Part shown: positions 27,262 through 36,220 of the stretch, piece by piece
Position numbering within the stretch: the first letter of the stretch is position 1
How the letters are laid out: each line of letters starts with the position of its first letter
Assembly: GCA_018433775.1 (NCBI GenBank)
Contig: JAHDQN010000006.1
Location: 62,001-126,000, forward strand
DNA from: Deltaproteobacteria bacterium
GTDB lineage: Bacteria > Desulfobacterota > Desulfomonilia > UBA1062
Direction: 5' to 3'
Length of the DNA stretch: 64,000 nt
Notes under the pieces: generated by a model
What the model was told of the DNA's origin: nothing
The model's input: only the letters and a program-made list of their open reading frames with translations
The model's database searches: none
Translations under genes and position numbers: made by a program

Positions 27262-28044
27262 ATGGGGAGCAGTTATCAGCCGTACGAGGTTTCGGTGTAT
27301 CAGAAAAGGATGAACGAGTTTCGATACCTGACCCTGGAAGAAGAACTGGAGCTCGCCAGGCGTTATCGTGACGGAGACAGCGAAGCCGGACGGATGCTCG
27401 TGGAGTCGAATCTGCGCAATGTCGTGAAGGTGAGCCGGGGCTACTTCTATCAGGGGTACGATCCCCTGGAGATCGTTCAGGAGGGCAATATGGGGCTCAT
27501 GAAGGCCCTGCCCCTGTTCGATCCGGACCGGGGAATCAAGTTTTTCAGCTACGCAGTCTGGTGGGTGAGGTGCTACATCATGAACTTTCTTGCCAAGAGC
27601 AGCAAGCCGCTGACCGGAATGATCGGGCGTGCACCCGGTGTCGTGTCCCTGGATACCGCCATGTCCGATAAGTCGGACAACGAGGAGTGCTTTGTGGACC
27701 ATATCCCGGACGAGGCCCCCAGCCAGGAAGACGAGCTGGTTTCCCGGCAGAGGCCCGTGCTCCTGTCCCGGATCCTCGACTCGGGGAGCTGCCCGCTCAC
27801 CGTCAGAGAGCGGTATGTGCTCCAGCGGAGATACCTCGACGAGCCGCGACCGACCCTCGGACAGGTCGCCCAGGTTCTGAACATTACCAAGGAACGCGTC
27901 AGGCAGATCGAGAACAAGTCGCTGGAGAAGATGAAGTACCATATCACGGAGAATTTTTCCCTGGAAAAAGACGACTTCGTTGCCGACTACCGCGGCCTGC
28001 CTTCCGGCAGGGGACTGCCTGCCCGGATGGCATCGGCGGGCTGA
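27262..28044 (+). CDS. Sigma-70-family RNA polymerase sigma factor (RpoH/RpoD-like)
   Basis: A 260-residue sigma factor. Region 2 is seen as ARRYRDGDSEAGRMLVESNL and LEIVQEGNMGLMKAL, then FFSYAVWWVRCYI (region 2.3-2.4). The C-terminal region 4 is TLGQVAQVLNITKERVRQIE. The RpoH-box stretch (QRKLFFNLR) that marks true RpoH is absent; here the text is AKSSKPLTGMIGRAPGVV. It is therefore an alternative sigma factor near RpoH but not certainly heat shock. The start is supported by AGGGAGGAG directly before ATG 27262. It may be controlled by the tandem repeat upstream. Confidence 0.82.
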   Translation: MGSSYQPYEVSVYQKRMNEFRYLTLEEELELARRYRDGDSEAGRMLVESNLRNVVKVSRGYFYQGYDPLEIVQEGNMGLMKALPLFDPDRGIKFFSYAVWWVRCYIMNFLAKSSKPLTGMIGRAPGVVSLDTAMSDKSDNEECFVDHIPDEAPSQEDELVSRQRPVLLSRILDSGSCPLTVRERYVLQRRYLDEPRPTLGQVAQVLNITKERVRQIENKSLEKMKYHITENFSLEKDDFVADYRGLPSGRGLPARMASAG

Positions 28045-28228
28045 TGCGTCCGGCAGGTGGAGGCAAAGGAGCGGCCTTGGGGGACCGGGAAGGTGTGCGC
28101 AGGGTCCCTATTTAGAGCAGGTTCAGGTCTTCCATTTTCCCTGCCGGGCCGTATTAAACTTACAGGAATTCTCATGAAACGAAGGTGCTATCCGCACCGG
28201 CTGATCACAAAAGAAGAAGGAGGTATAT

Positions 28229-28822
28229 ATGATTGGATTTCCGGATCTACCCTATCCCACAAAAGCCCTGGAGCCGGCCATCAGTGCCAGAACCCTGGAG
28301 TTCCACCACGGGAAGCACCACAAGAAATACGTGGACACCGCAAACCAGATCATCCAGGGGACCGACCTGGAGAACGAGTCGCTGGAAACCATTGTGAAAA
28401 AGGCTGCCGGCGATCCCGGGAAGACCACCCTGTTCAACAACGCGGCCCAGGTCTGGAACCACAACTTTTACTGGCAGTGCCTCAAGCCGGGCGGAGGGGG
28501 CGATCCCACCGGAGAGGTGGGGGCGAAGATCAACGCCACCTGGGGCAGCGCCGCGAAGTTTTTCGAAGACCTGAAAAATGCAGGCACCTCACAGTTCGGC
28601 AGCGGATATGCCTGGCTCGTGCTCGACAACGGGGAGCTCAAGGTCACCAAGACCGGCAATGCCGACAACCCGCTGGTACACGGGCAGACTCCGCTTCTGG
28701 GCATCGACGTGTGGGAGCATGCCTACTACCTCGACTACCAGAACCTCAGACCGGATCACCTTTCCGCGGTCATCGAAAAGCTCATCAACTGGGACTTCGT
28801 GAATGCCTGTCTGAGCCGCTGA
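28229..28822 (+). CDS. sodB: Iron superoxide dismutase
   Basis: A 197-residue Fe/Mn-SOD family enzyme. The metal ligands are His in EFHHGKHHKKYVD (about residue 27), His in AAQVWNHNFYW (about 74), Asp and His in GIDVWEHAYYLDY (about 160 and 164). The AAQVWNH context with its Gln is the form usual in the iron enzymes. It converts superoxide to hydrogen peroxide and oxygen in the cytoplasm. The start has AAGGAGG nine bases upstream. It stands alone and is followed by an inverted repeat that can act as terminator. Confidence 0.92.
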   Translation: MIGFPDLPYPTKALEPAISARTLEFHHGKHHKKYVDTANQIIQGTDLENESLETIVKKAAGDPGKTTLFNNAAQVWNHNFYWQCLKPGGGGDPTGEVGAKINATWGSAAKFFEDLKNAGTSQFGSGYAWLVLDNGELKVTKTGNADNPLVHGQTPLLGIDVWEHAYYLDYQNLRPDHLSAVIEKLINWDFVNACLSR

Positions 28823-28860
28823 CGGGTGGGACAGGGGCAGGGGCTTCCCGATCGATGAAT

Positions 28861-28890
28861 GCAAGGGGGGCTTCCTGCTCGCCCCCTTGC
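28861..28890 (+). terminator. Possible terminator hairpin after sodB
   Basis: GCAAGGGGG and CCCCCTTGC form a 9-bp stem with a 12-base loop; only a short T pair follows, so efficiency is unclear. Confidence 0.4.
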
Positions 28891-29047
28891 CCTTAAGCGG
28901 CCGCGTCTGCGGACATGCAGGGTGCGGTCTCCCGGCTCAGAGCCGGTAAAGGGAGACTGCCCTCATGCTCAGCTTCAGGCCGGTCCCGGACACTCCCCGA
29001 GGGCCTTGTCCACAGGCTGCGCCAGGGCCGCCCGGTCCATCCGTACC

Positions 29048-29233
29048 TTATTCCCCGGCTCCCTGCTCGATGTCCTCCCCGGTCTCTTCGAGCTGCTCCT
29101 GTCCTTCCTCGACCGACTCGTCGACCTGTTCACCCGCCTGCTCGGCCGGACCCTGCTGCTCGCAGCCCCATATCCCCAGGGCCATGACCGCCACGATCAG
29201 TCCGGTGAAGATACCCTTGAGAAGACGCTTCAT
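29048..29233 (-). CDS. Small lipoprotein, Glu-rich
   Basis: A 61-residue precursor. The signal MKRLLKGIFTGLIVAVMALG ends in the lipobox GIWGC. The mature part is about 38 residues and acidic, rich in Glu and Gln (EQQGPAEQAGEQVDESVEEG). AAGGAGG precedes the ATG. It is too short for family assignment; similar short acidic lipoproteins are often found near stress genes. A hairpin GTCTCCC...GGGAGAC (28926-28966) lies downstream. Confidence 0.7.
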   Translation of the reverse strand: MKRLLKGIFTGLIVAVMALGIWGCEQQGPAEQAGEQVDESVEEGQEQLEETGEDIEQGAGE

Positions 29234-29488
29234 TTTTTCCCTCCTTATCGCACGAGATAGATAAGTATAATGAATACGCCCTCAGGGGGGGAAAACCAAG
29301 TTCGGCTCGCCTGTACACGAAGCAGCCCATGATCAGCCCTCCAGACGCCGGCCTGTGCGCAGGAGGGGAATTGGTGCCGCTGCCGGCCGCGGCAGAGCTG
29401 AACAACTCCCTTATCTGTGCGCAGACCGGGGAATTATACGCTCGGGTGCAGGCGGATCTTTCTCAGCCCGGTCACCGTAAGGGATCTG

Positions 29489-30049
29489 TCACGGGGCCAT
29501 GGGTTTCAGCTCGACAGCGACACAGTGAAACTGCAGCCTGTTTTCCTGCCGGAAGTAGTTGAAGGTGAGGCCGTCGCCGTAGGCATACCCGACGAGCCTG
29601 ATTCTGCCTTCAAAGACGGTCCCCGCGGGGCTGGCCCGGTAGAGATCGTATACGTCATGCGCGGTATAACCGCTCTCGGGTATGCCCACGAGCCTGTTTT
29701 GGGGGGTGTAGATCGCGAACACCACCCGGGTCGCCTTCCCGGAGCAGTCGAGGGAGTCTCTCAGGGATGCGGAAGGGTAGCAGGTCAGGACAAGGGCGTC
29801 CTCCCGGTCCGGTTTTGTCATCCGGCAGGCTTCACCGCCGCCGATCTCCCGGCCGGGCACGAAGTACTCGTTCAAGATCTTAAACGCCTGCCGCCGCTTC
29901 TGCTCCGCACAGATGGAGCAGGGATCTTCCGCGGCCTCGGTGAGAAGGACGAGGGGCTCCTCGGGAAGATCGTGCGCATGCGAGAACGGCACTGCCGGCA
30001 GAAGCATGGTCATGATCAGCAGAACAGCGAGTTTCGGGGTGCATATCAT
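29489..30049 (-). CDS. Exported protein of unknown function
   Basis: A 186-residue precursor with signal peptide LAVLLIMTMLLPAVPFSHAH. A CSIC pair (DPCSICAEQKRR) near residue 42 and further Cys residues suggest a disulfide or metal site. Its start overlaps the end of the hydrolase gene by 4 bp, so it is the last gene of the four-gene leftward operon that begins at 33291. I recognise no family. Confidence 0.65.
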   Translation of the reverse strand: MICTPKLAVLLIMTMLLPAVPFSHAHDLPEEPLVLLTEAAEDPCSICAEQKRRQAFKILNEYFVPGREIGGGEACRMTKPDREDALVLTCYPSASLRDSLDCSGKATRVVFAIYTPQNRLVGIPESGYTAHDVYDLYRASPAGTVFEGRIRLVGYAYGDGLTFNYFRQENRLQFHCVAVELKPMAP

Positions 30050-30870
30050 GGCGAGACCGCCTCCTTTTTCACGAGGAATTCATCGATAAATCTGTCGATC
30101 GCAGGGCCATACACGGCCAGCGAATCGATGAATCCCCGGTTGTGCGAACCGGATATCTCCAGAAAGGATTTTCGCCCCTTTATGGATCGATACAGCACCT
30201 TTCCGTGCCCCGGCGGTATCATCTCGTCATCGGCGCTGTGGATGACGAGCACCGGGACACCCACCCGCTCAAGATGGCTGCGGGTAGGGTAGGCGTAGCG
30301 CCACAGCAGCAGGGAGGGGATCATGCCGAAGCGGTCCCTGACCAGGTCGCCCAGCGAGGTGAAGGAGGACTCGATGATGAGCGCGCCGCACGGGTGCTCC
30401 GCGGCGGTCCTGGCCGCAACGGGTCCGCCGAGGGATCTGCCCCAGAGGATGATCGTCTCAGGGGCGATCCCTCTTTCTTCCGCCAGATAACGGTAGGCGG
30501 CCTCTGCGTCCGCGTATGTGCCCTGTTCGGAAGGCGACCCCTCGCTCCTGCCGTATCCCCGGTAGTCGAAGACGAGCGTGTTGAGCCTGAGCCGGTTGCA
30601 GATCACGAGGGTGTCGAGACGGTCGGCGATGTTCCCTCCGTTGCCGTGGCAGAAGAGCACGCTGCCCCGCGCGTCCGCCGCCGGGACCCACCAGCCGGTG
30701 ATCTTCACGCTGTCCGATGCCTCGATACTCACCCACTCGTAGCTCAATCCGGCATCCGCAGGGGTGCGGGCAATTTCCTTCCTGGGATGGTAGACCAGGG
30801 AGCCCGCGCACCCGCTGAAGAGAGAGCAGATACCGAGGAGGACAACGAATCTGATAAGCTTTTGTCTCAT
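30046..30870 (-). CDS. Lipoprotein-type alpha/beta hydrolase
   Basis: A 274-residue protein with lipobox FSGC (Cys21). The fold is like the Bem46/ABHD13 group: LFCHGNGGNIADR, FDYRGYGRSEG, the nucleophile WGRSLGG and the acid HSADDEMIP, with a late SGSHNRG histidine. It is probably an esterase or thioesterase anchored at the membrane, substrate unknown. It is 15 bp downstream of the DUF4105 gene. Confidence 0.8.
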   Translation of the reverse strand: MRQKLIRFVVLLGICSLFSGCAGSLVYHPRKEIARTPADAGLSYEWVSIEASDSVKITGWWVPAADARGSVLFCHGNGGNIADRLDTLVICNRLRLNTLVFDYRGYGRSEGSPSEQGTYADAEAAYRYLAEERGIAPETIILWGRSLGGPVAARTAAEHPCGALIIESSFTSLGDLVRDRFGMIPSLLLWRYAYPTRSHLERVGVPVLVIHSADDEMIPPGHGKVLYRSIKGRKSFLEISGSHNRGFIDSLAVYGPAIDRFIDEFLVKKEAVSP

Positions 30871-30885
30871 GATGAGTCCACCTTG

Positions 30886-32766
30886 TCAGAAAAACAGGCT
30901 CCAGAGAATCCGGAACTCTGTCCGGGCGAAATCCCCTGTCCTGCGCCTGGAGACGTCCGCCTGGACGCTCTGGCCCGGGCTGATGGCAAAGCTCTGCTGA
31001 AGGCATGCCTCAAAGAGATTGTAGCTGTCCCCGAGACCGTAATAGACGTCCCTGATGCGGGCATGGATTTTCCAGGAGCCTCCCACAACCCCGATGATGC
31101 CCGCCGATCCCCCTGCGCCTGCTGCATATCCTTTTTCCAGGGCACCGCCCAGGTTCAAACCTGTCTCCAGCATCCCGTAGAACAGGCCTCCCTGCGTGCC
31201 GCCGAACGCCAGCCCTCCGCCCGGATTGATCTGGTATACCAGGTGCGAATCGTCATCGTCTCTGTCCACCCGGACAAGCCCGGTATCGAGCTTCCAGGAC
31301 ACGGGACGGAAAAAGCGGTCCCGTGGGGAGAGGGAAACGATGTCGATAACATCCAGGCTCTCCAGGAGGAGCCTATTGTCTTCGTGATAATAGCGCAGCG
31401 CCGCGTCGGCGAAGACGAGCTGCGCCCCTTCGACGTAGCCGTGGTCCAGATCCATGAGATGGTGATAGGCGGGCCTGATCCTGATCTCCGCAAAGGCATC
31501 GTCCCCCCTGACCCCGGCTCCGATGGCCAGGCGGTTGGAGCGGTGCCCCCTGTCTGGCTGAACAGGCGGAGCAATCCCGTCCGGGGCGGCTCCCGGGGCT
31601 GTGCCGAGCCGGCTGCGTGCGGTGAGGATGGCCAGGAACCGCTCCTGATATGTCTCCTCGGATACCCTGCGCTTGGAATAGAGATATTGCAGATACTCTC
31701 CGGCAAGCTCGCAGGTCGTCTTTTTCTCCTGATCGGAAAGGCCGCCGAGCTTCAGGGCGTCTCCGTGAGGCATCCCGTCCGCCATGGCAAGGGCCGCGGT
31801 CTTTCCCGGTTCGCTCAGGTTCGAGGAGAGGAATGTGATCTTGGTGGTCCTGGACGGCCGGTAGGATGCGCCGGTTATCAGGCCCTGCTCCTCGATCACG
31901 CGTATGGAGTCCAGGGGGATGAGCCACCAGTGAAACCTGTCGGAGAGCTCCAGCGAGGGGCGGGCTGCCTCCAGCAGAAAATAGAGCAGGTATGAACAGT
32001 TCTCCTGAAAAAAATAGTAGTCGGAGGCTATCGATTCCAGCTCCCTGACGTGCAGCAGCATCCGTCTGATCTCCGGGGCGGTCAGATTGAGGCGGTATTC
32101 CCAGATGTCCCGGTGGTCCACGTCGCTGTACTGCTCCAGCTTGGCGTAGTACGGCAGCACCGCGAAATATCCCGGGTAGAGCCCGAACAGCCCCTTGAAC
32201 GCGAAAAAGGGGCCGAAGGTCTCGTTGGTGACCGCCGAATAGCTGATCGAATAGGCGAGGAGACTGGTCCTGTCGGCCGTATCCACGGTGAGGAGGGTGT
32301 GGCCGAACATCGAGGCCGGGCTGTTCAGGTGGGCCATGGGGAAAACCAGGGTGACCGAGGAGGGCCGGGCCGTTTCCATGAAGTTCTCGAACGACCGGCA
32401 GGCCGGGAAGGGAATCCGGTCCGGATCGATATCCAGCCGCTCACTGATCCATTCGAAGCGGGCAGGAAACCTGCACACGGCTGAATCGTTCTCATCCCCG
32501 TGATGCTCGAAAAAGGCACGTATGGTGGCCCGGATCTCCGCTTCGGGATCGGTTTTGCCCACGGGCGACAGGAAGAACATCGGATCGTCTATAAGGCTCT
32601 CGATGCCGAAGGGCCTGCTCTGGTAGTGAACGAGGATGTGCCAGTAACGGTCTTCGTGGAGTTTCTGTTCCGCGGCGGATGCCAGGAGCTCTTCACAGTA
32701 GGGTGAGTCCTGGGCGGGAGAGGGGGCCGCGCTGAAGACGCACCAGAGTGCGACGAGGAAGAGCAT
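30886..32766 (-). CDS. DUF4105 outer-membrane-type protein
   Basis: A 626-residue exported protein if ATG 32766 is used. Signal peptide MLFLVALWCVFSAAPSPAQ. The DUF4105 (PF13387) part shows RPSSVTLVFPMAHLNSPASMFGHTLL, then YSISYSAVTNETFGPFFAFKGLFGLYPG and WEYRLNLTAPEIRRMLLHVREL. A C-terminal aromatic-rich region ends FRILWSLFF, as outer membrane beta barrels do. An upstream in-frame ATG at 32817 would add 17 residues before the signal. The ATG lies inside a 40-bp palindrome (32763-32802). The partner gene upstream encodes a DUF3015 protein, a pairing I believe is known in proteobacteria. Confidence 0.78.
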   Translation of the reverse strand: MLFLVALWCVFSAAPSPAQDSPYCEELLASAAEQKLHEDRYWHILVHYQSRPFGIESLIDDPMFFLSPVGKTDPEAEIRATIRAFFEHHGDENDSAVCRFPARFEWISERLDIDPDRIPFPACRSFENFMETARPSSVTLVFPMAHLNSPASMFGHTLLTVDTADRTSLLAYSISYSAVTNETFGPFFAFKGLFGLYPGYFAVLPYYAKLEQYSDVDHRDIWEYRLNLTAPEIRRMLLHVRELESIASDYYFFQENCSYLLYFLLEAARPSLELSDRFHWWLIPLDSIRVIEEQGLITGASYRPSRTTKITFLSSNLSEPGKTAALAMADGMPHGDALKLGGLSDQEKKTTCELAGEYLQYLYSKRRVSEETYQERFLAILTARSRLGTAPGAAPDGIAPPVQPDRGHRSNRLAIGAGVRGDDAFAEIRIRPAYHHLMDLDHGYVEGAQLVFADAALRYYHEDNRLLLESLDVIDIVSLSPRDRFFRPVSWKLDTGLVRVDRDDDDSHLVYQINPGGGLAFGGTQGGLFYGMLETGLNLGGALEKGYAAGAGGSAGIIGVVGGSWKIHARIRDVYYGLGDSYNLFEACLQQSFAISPGQSVQADVSRRRTGDFARTEFRILWSLFF

Positions 32767-32802
32767 GGGGATGCGGGGTGGAGCCACCCCGCATCCCCAT
32801 GC
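32763..32802. promoter_or_regulatory. 40-bp palindrome over the DUF4105 start
   Basis: 19-bp perfect arms, GCATGGGGATGCGGGGTGG and its complement, are joined by AG. On the minus strand it lies 25 bases after the DUF3015 stop and includes the ATG at 32766. It could be a terminator, a processing stem or a block on translation. Confidence 0.7.
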
Positions 32803-32826
32803 CGATTCTATGCCCATCCGGTGATG

Positions 32827-33291
32827 CTACATCAGGGATTCGATGTTGTCGAGCACCTCTACGCTGCTGATCTGCGGCGAAGAGTAGATGTGCGGGAAAT
32901 TGTTCTGCAGCAGCGCGTAGAAATTCGCTCGGGAACCCTCGGGCACCTCCATGAGCACGGCCAGGGTGTTCAGATATTCCCCGTGCCCGCGTGCGATGTC
33001 GTTGGCAAGGTTGTCCATGTTGTCGGCAATGTAGGAGCTCGTTTTTTCCCTGCTGACGAACTTTGCCGGCTTTTCACAATTCAGCGTGCCCGAGGTGATG
33101 CCGAAGGTCTGGTTTCCGCAGGTCCCGTTGGTTGTCACGGCCAGAACCTGGAAAGCCAGGCCGTCATTGCCCTGCATGATGAGAGATCCGAGCCCGCACC
33201 CGGTATTGCTCTGGTTGGCGGCGAAGCAGGACGACACCGGAACCGCGACAAAGCTGATCATAACTACAGCCAAAACGAATTTTTTTACCAT
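32827..33291 (-). CDS. DUF3015 exported protein
   Basis: A 154-residue precursor with signal peptide MVKKFVLAVVMISFVAVPVSSCFA. The mature start NTGCGLGSLIMQG and the later GTCGNQTFGITSGTLNC are marks of DUF3015 (PF11220), with conserved cysteines. Its function is unknown. GAGGAGG precedes ATG 33291. It is the first gene of the leftward operon DUF3015-DUF4105-hydrolase-unknown. Confidence 0.82.
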   Translation of the reverse strand: MVKKFVLAVVMISFVAVPVSSCFAANQSNTGCGLGSLIMQGNDGLAFQVLAVTTNGTCGNQTFGITSGTLNCEKPAKFVSREKTSSYIADNMDNLANDIARGHGEYLNTLAVLMEVPEGSRANFYALLQNNFPHIYSSPQISSVEVLDNIESLM

Positions 33292-34002
33292 ACTTCCTCC
33301 TCGTATATTTTTTGGTGAACCGACAGCGCGATAGTATCCGAGGTATTCAGGGGCCTTGGATGGGGAGATGGTGAACCGGAGCAGGCCTGTTGACTCCGGC
33401 CTGGTTTTTTCGCTCCGGAACAGACATGTAAAAGCAGGCACCCGAATCTCCATATCACACCACACCACTGCAGAGTTCCAACTCAGTGGTATCGGTACAA
33501 AATTACCCCTCAAATGTCAAGGAGATATAGGTACATTGAAAAAAGATACCCGGCGCATCTTGTGGCTCTCACATCCGGAGCACACGGATAATGCGGTTTG
33601 GTTCTCGCACCGTTGAGAAACACGCCTGTTCACATTGGCTGGTTCGGATTCCTTTATGGCCTCGAGCGGAAATAGTGAATTTGCCAAAAGGGCGGCCTTG
33701 CTTCTCGATTCTTTTTGATCTGCCGCCGGCGATTTTCTCCGGTGAGCCGGTCCGGATACCGTACAATGCACAATTTGAGGCAGGCCTTGATCGATATTGT
33801 GCGATCCGTTGTTAATATTATCTTTCTCTCCAACCGATATGGTGGATAATTTCATGGGGAACATCTTCCGATGGATGTCGTCCATGGAAATAAGGTTCGG
33901 GCATCCCTAAAAAGGCCAGTATTTTCGGGAGCCGGGCTCTGAAACATCACACGTGCACATCATGGAATGACAACAAGGAGTATACAACAGAGAGGAGCAG
34001 CT
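33292..34002. other. Intergenic region, 711 bp, divergent promoters
   Basis: No gene supported. A flagellar-type (sigma-28) promoter resembling TAAT...ACCGATAT is at 33813-33840, about 160 bp before the chemotaxis gene. The spacer is one base longer than the 15-base consensus, so it is weak support. The left part should carry the DUF3015 promoter. Confidence 0.4.
33813..33840 (+). promoter_or_regulatory. Possible sigma-28 promoter for the MCP gene
   Basis: TAATATTA, 12 bases, then ACCGATAT; six of eight positions match the GCCGATAA element of flagellar and chemotaxis promoters. Confidence 0.3.
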
Positions 34003-35943
34003 ATGAAAACAGGTCTGAAGGTAAAATTCATGGTCCCCATCCTGGCACTGGTCATCATTTGCCTCGGCATCGGATCGGTCATGATCTTCACCACTTCACG
34101 CAATGCACTCAAGCGGACCGTCAACGAACAGCTTGTGAGTGCTGCAGAGGCTACCGGCCAGCTCCTGAACAACTGGCTGGAGGATACCAGACGGAACGTC
34201 GAGGGATGGGCAGGCGACTATGACGTGAGATCATTTCTCTTGTATCCAGGCAACAGGGAGGTCATGCAGAATACGGTCAATGCCCGGCTCAGGGAAATAA
34301 AAAGCAAGTATCCCTACCTTGAGGCCGTCAATGTCGTGAGCCTTGACGGCGAAGTCGTGGCGTCCTCAGATCCCGAGATCGTCGACAAGCTTTCCATCGC
34401 CGATCGATCCTATTTCCAGGAATCCCTAAAAGGACGGGTCATCGTGTCCGATGCCATGAAAAGCGGGTTGACGGGAGAGCCGGTATTTATCATCGCCGCT
34501 CCGGTCAAAAGCGGTCCCGAGGCCTACGGAGTCATCCTTGGTATGGTAAGATTATTCGCCCTGAGTGAGAAATTCATCGATCCTGTCAGTGTGGGTAAGG
34601 GCGGATATGCATATCTCTGTGACAGAGAAGGACTCACCCTTGCTCACCGCGACAAGGATGCGGTGTTGAGCCGCAGCATCAGCGACACGGATTTTTTTCA
34701 ACAGATGCACGGGATGACCAAGGGCAGCATCGAGTACGGCTTCGAAGGCACCTCATATATGGTGGCCTTTGCGAGGAACGAAACGACGGGCTGGTACCTG
34801 GGTGTGGTGGCCCATCAGGACGAGATCTATGCCCCGGTGAGGTACCTCGCCATCATAAGCCTGGTTACGGCATTGATCATAACTGTTCTCCTGGTGTGCG
34901 TGATCGCCTTTCTCACGAACAGGCACATCATTCACCCGATCAGGCTTGTTTCCGAGAGGTTGAAAGTGGCTGCACAAGGAAAAGGAGACCTGAGCCTCAG
35001 GCTCGATATAACGAGCAGGGATGAGGTCGGCGAGCTGGCCTACTGGTTCAATGCCTTTATCGACAACCTGGAAAAGATCATATCCAGGGTGAAAGAGACT
35101 GCCGAGACAGTAGACACAGGAACTCAGGAGGTGTCCAGGGGCGTTCAGGATCTTTCCCATATCACCCAGGAACAGGCCACCGCCATCGAAGAGGTAGCGG
35201 CAACGGTGGAGGAAATGACCTCCACGATCAAAGAGAATGCCGCGAATGCGAACATGGGAAGGGAAAAGACTCAGGAGATGGTGAGTGTCGCCAATCACAG
35301 CGGCAGGGTATCGAAAGACCTGGCTCGGGCCATGGAAGAGGTGACCAACGTGTCCAGGAAGATCGGCGACATTGTGGTGACGGTCAACGAGGTGGCCTTT
35401 CAGACCAACCTCCTTGCCCTGAACGCGGCTGTGGAGGCCGCCAGGGCAGGCGACCACGGCAAGGGTTTTGCCGTGGTTGCGGGCGAGGTGCGTGCCCTGG
35501 CGCAACGCTCGGCAGAATCGTCGCGGCAGATCGAGGATCTCGTCAGGGATACCGTAGCAAAGATCGGCGCAGGCGACGATATGGTCAAGAAGACCGGGAA
35601 CTCACTCGATCAGATCATCGAAATGATCCAGCAGCTCTCGCATACCATGGAAGACATCGCCGCCTCCTCGGGCGAGCAGGCGCGCGGCATTGACGAACTG
35701 AACCGTGCGCTGTCATCCATCGATACCACCACCCAGCGCAACGCATCCACAGCAGAAGAACTCACCTCTACCTCGGAAAGGCTGAATATCGAGGCAGGAG
35801 AACTGGCATCGGTAGTAAGCCGTTTCAAGGTATCCGACGGTCTGGTGCGCGGCGCCGCTCTCGGTCCCGCTGTTACGCAGTATAAGCAGAAGCTCGCAGA
35901 GGTCGACCCGGGCAAGGCCGGGCTGCAGGAGGGCTTCGAGTAG
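34003..35943 (+). CDS. Methyl-accepting chemotaxis protein (dCache, HAMP)
   Basis: A 646-residue receptor. TM1 is at about 6-28 (FMVPILALVIICLGIGSVMIF). A periplasmic sensor of dCache type spans about 35-285 with RSYFQESLKGRVIVSDAMKS and GKGGYAYLCDREGL. TM2 is LAIISLVTALIITVLLVCVIAFL, followed by HAMP (HPIRLVSERLKVAAQGKGDL). The cytoplasmic tip VAFQTNLLALNAAVEAARAGDHGKGFAVVAGEVRALAQRSA is the conserved kinase-control hairpin. It senses small molecules and signals to CheA/CheW, which are not in this window. GAGGAG precedes ATG 34003. Confidence 0.92.
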   Translation: MKTGLKVKFMVPILALVIICLGIGSVMIFTTSRNALKRTVNEQLVSAAEATGQLLNNWLEDTRRNVEGWAGDYDVRSFLLYPGNREVMQNTVNARLREIKSKYPYLEAVNVVSLDGEVVASSDPEIVDKLSIADRSYFQESLKGRVIVSDAMKSGLTGEPVFIIAAPVKSGPEAYGVILGMVRLFALSEKFIDPVSVGKGGYAYLCDREGLTLAHRDKDAVLSRSISDTDFFQQMHGMTKGSIEYGFEGTSYMVAFARNETTGWYLGVVAHQDEIYAPVRYLAIISLVTALIITVLLVCVIAFLTNRHIIHPIRLVSERLKVAAQGKGDLSLRLDITSRDEVGELAYWFNAFIDNLEKIISRVKETAETVDTGTQEVSRGVQDLSHITQEQATAIEEVAATVEEMTSTIKENAANANMGREKTQEMVSVANHSGRVSKDLARAMEEVTNVSRKIGDIVVTVNEVAFQTNLLALNAAVEAARAGDHGKGFAVVAGEVRALAQRSAESSRQIEDLVRDTVAKIGAGDDMVKKTGNSLDQIIEMIQQLSHTMEDIAASSGEQARGIDELNRALSSIDTTTQRNASTAEELTSTSERLNIEAGELASVVSRFKVSDGLVRGAALGPAVTQYKQKLAEVDPGKAGLQEGFE

Positions 35944-36220
35944 TTCCCATACAGGAGGGCATCCGCCTCCCGATTCGGACGAGAAGGGGTGGCGGCATCT
36001 GATCGGAAAGCCGTTTCTCTTTCCCGTTCCGGGATACCGTATCGGGCGGCGTGGCGTTTCCCGGCATGAGAAGTGAGGAAGACGGCGCCCGGAGAGGCCT
36101 CCCTCAGCACCGATGCTCCCCGCCACAGCGATATGAAGAATGGGTATACGGATCACCGTGAGCCGGGAACGGCAGCGGGATACAGTCGGCGTCCGGGGTC
36201 GTTTCTCCTGACGGGGCCGG

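Noticed and set aside
28926-28966. Hairpin GTCTCCC...GGGAGAC as a riboswitch
   Set aside because: It lies downstream of the small lipoprotein gene and lacks any known aptamer motif; a weak terminator or processing stem is more likely.
33569-33885. Open frames on the minus strand in the 33-34 kb gap
   Set aside because: No start signal and composition typical of chance frames.
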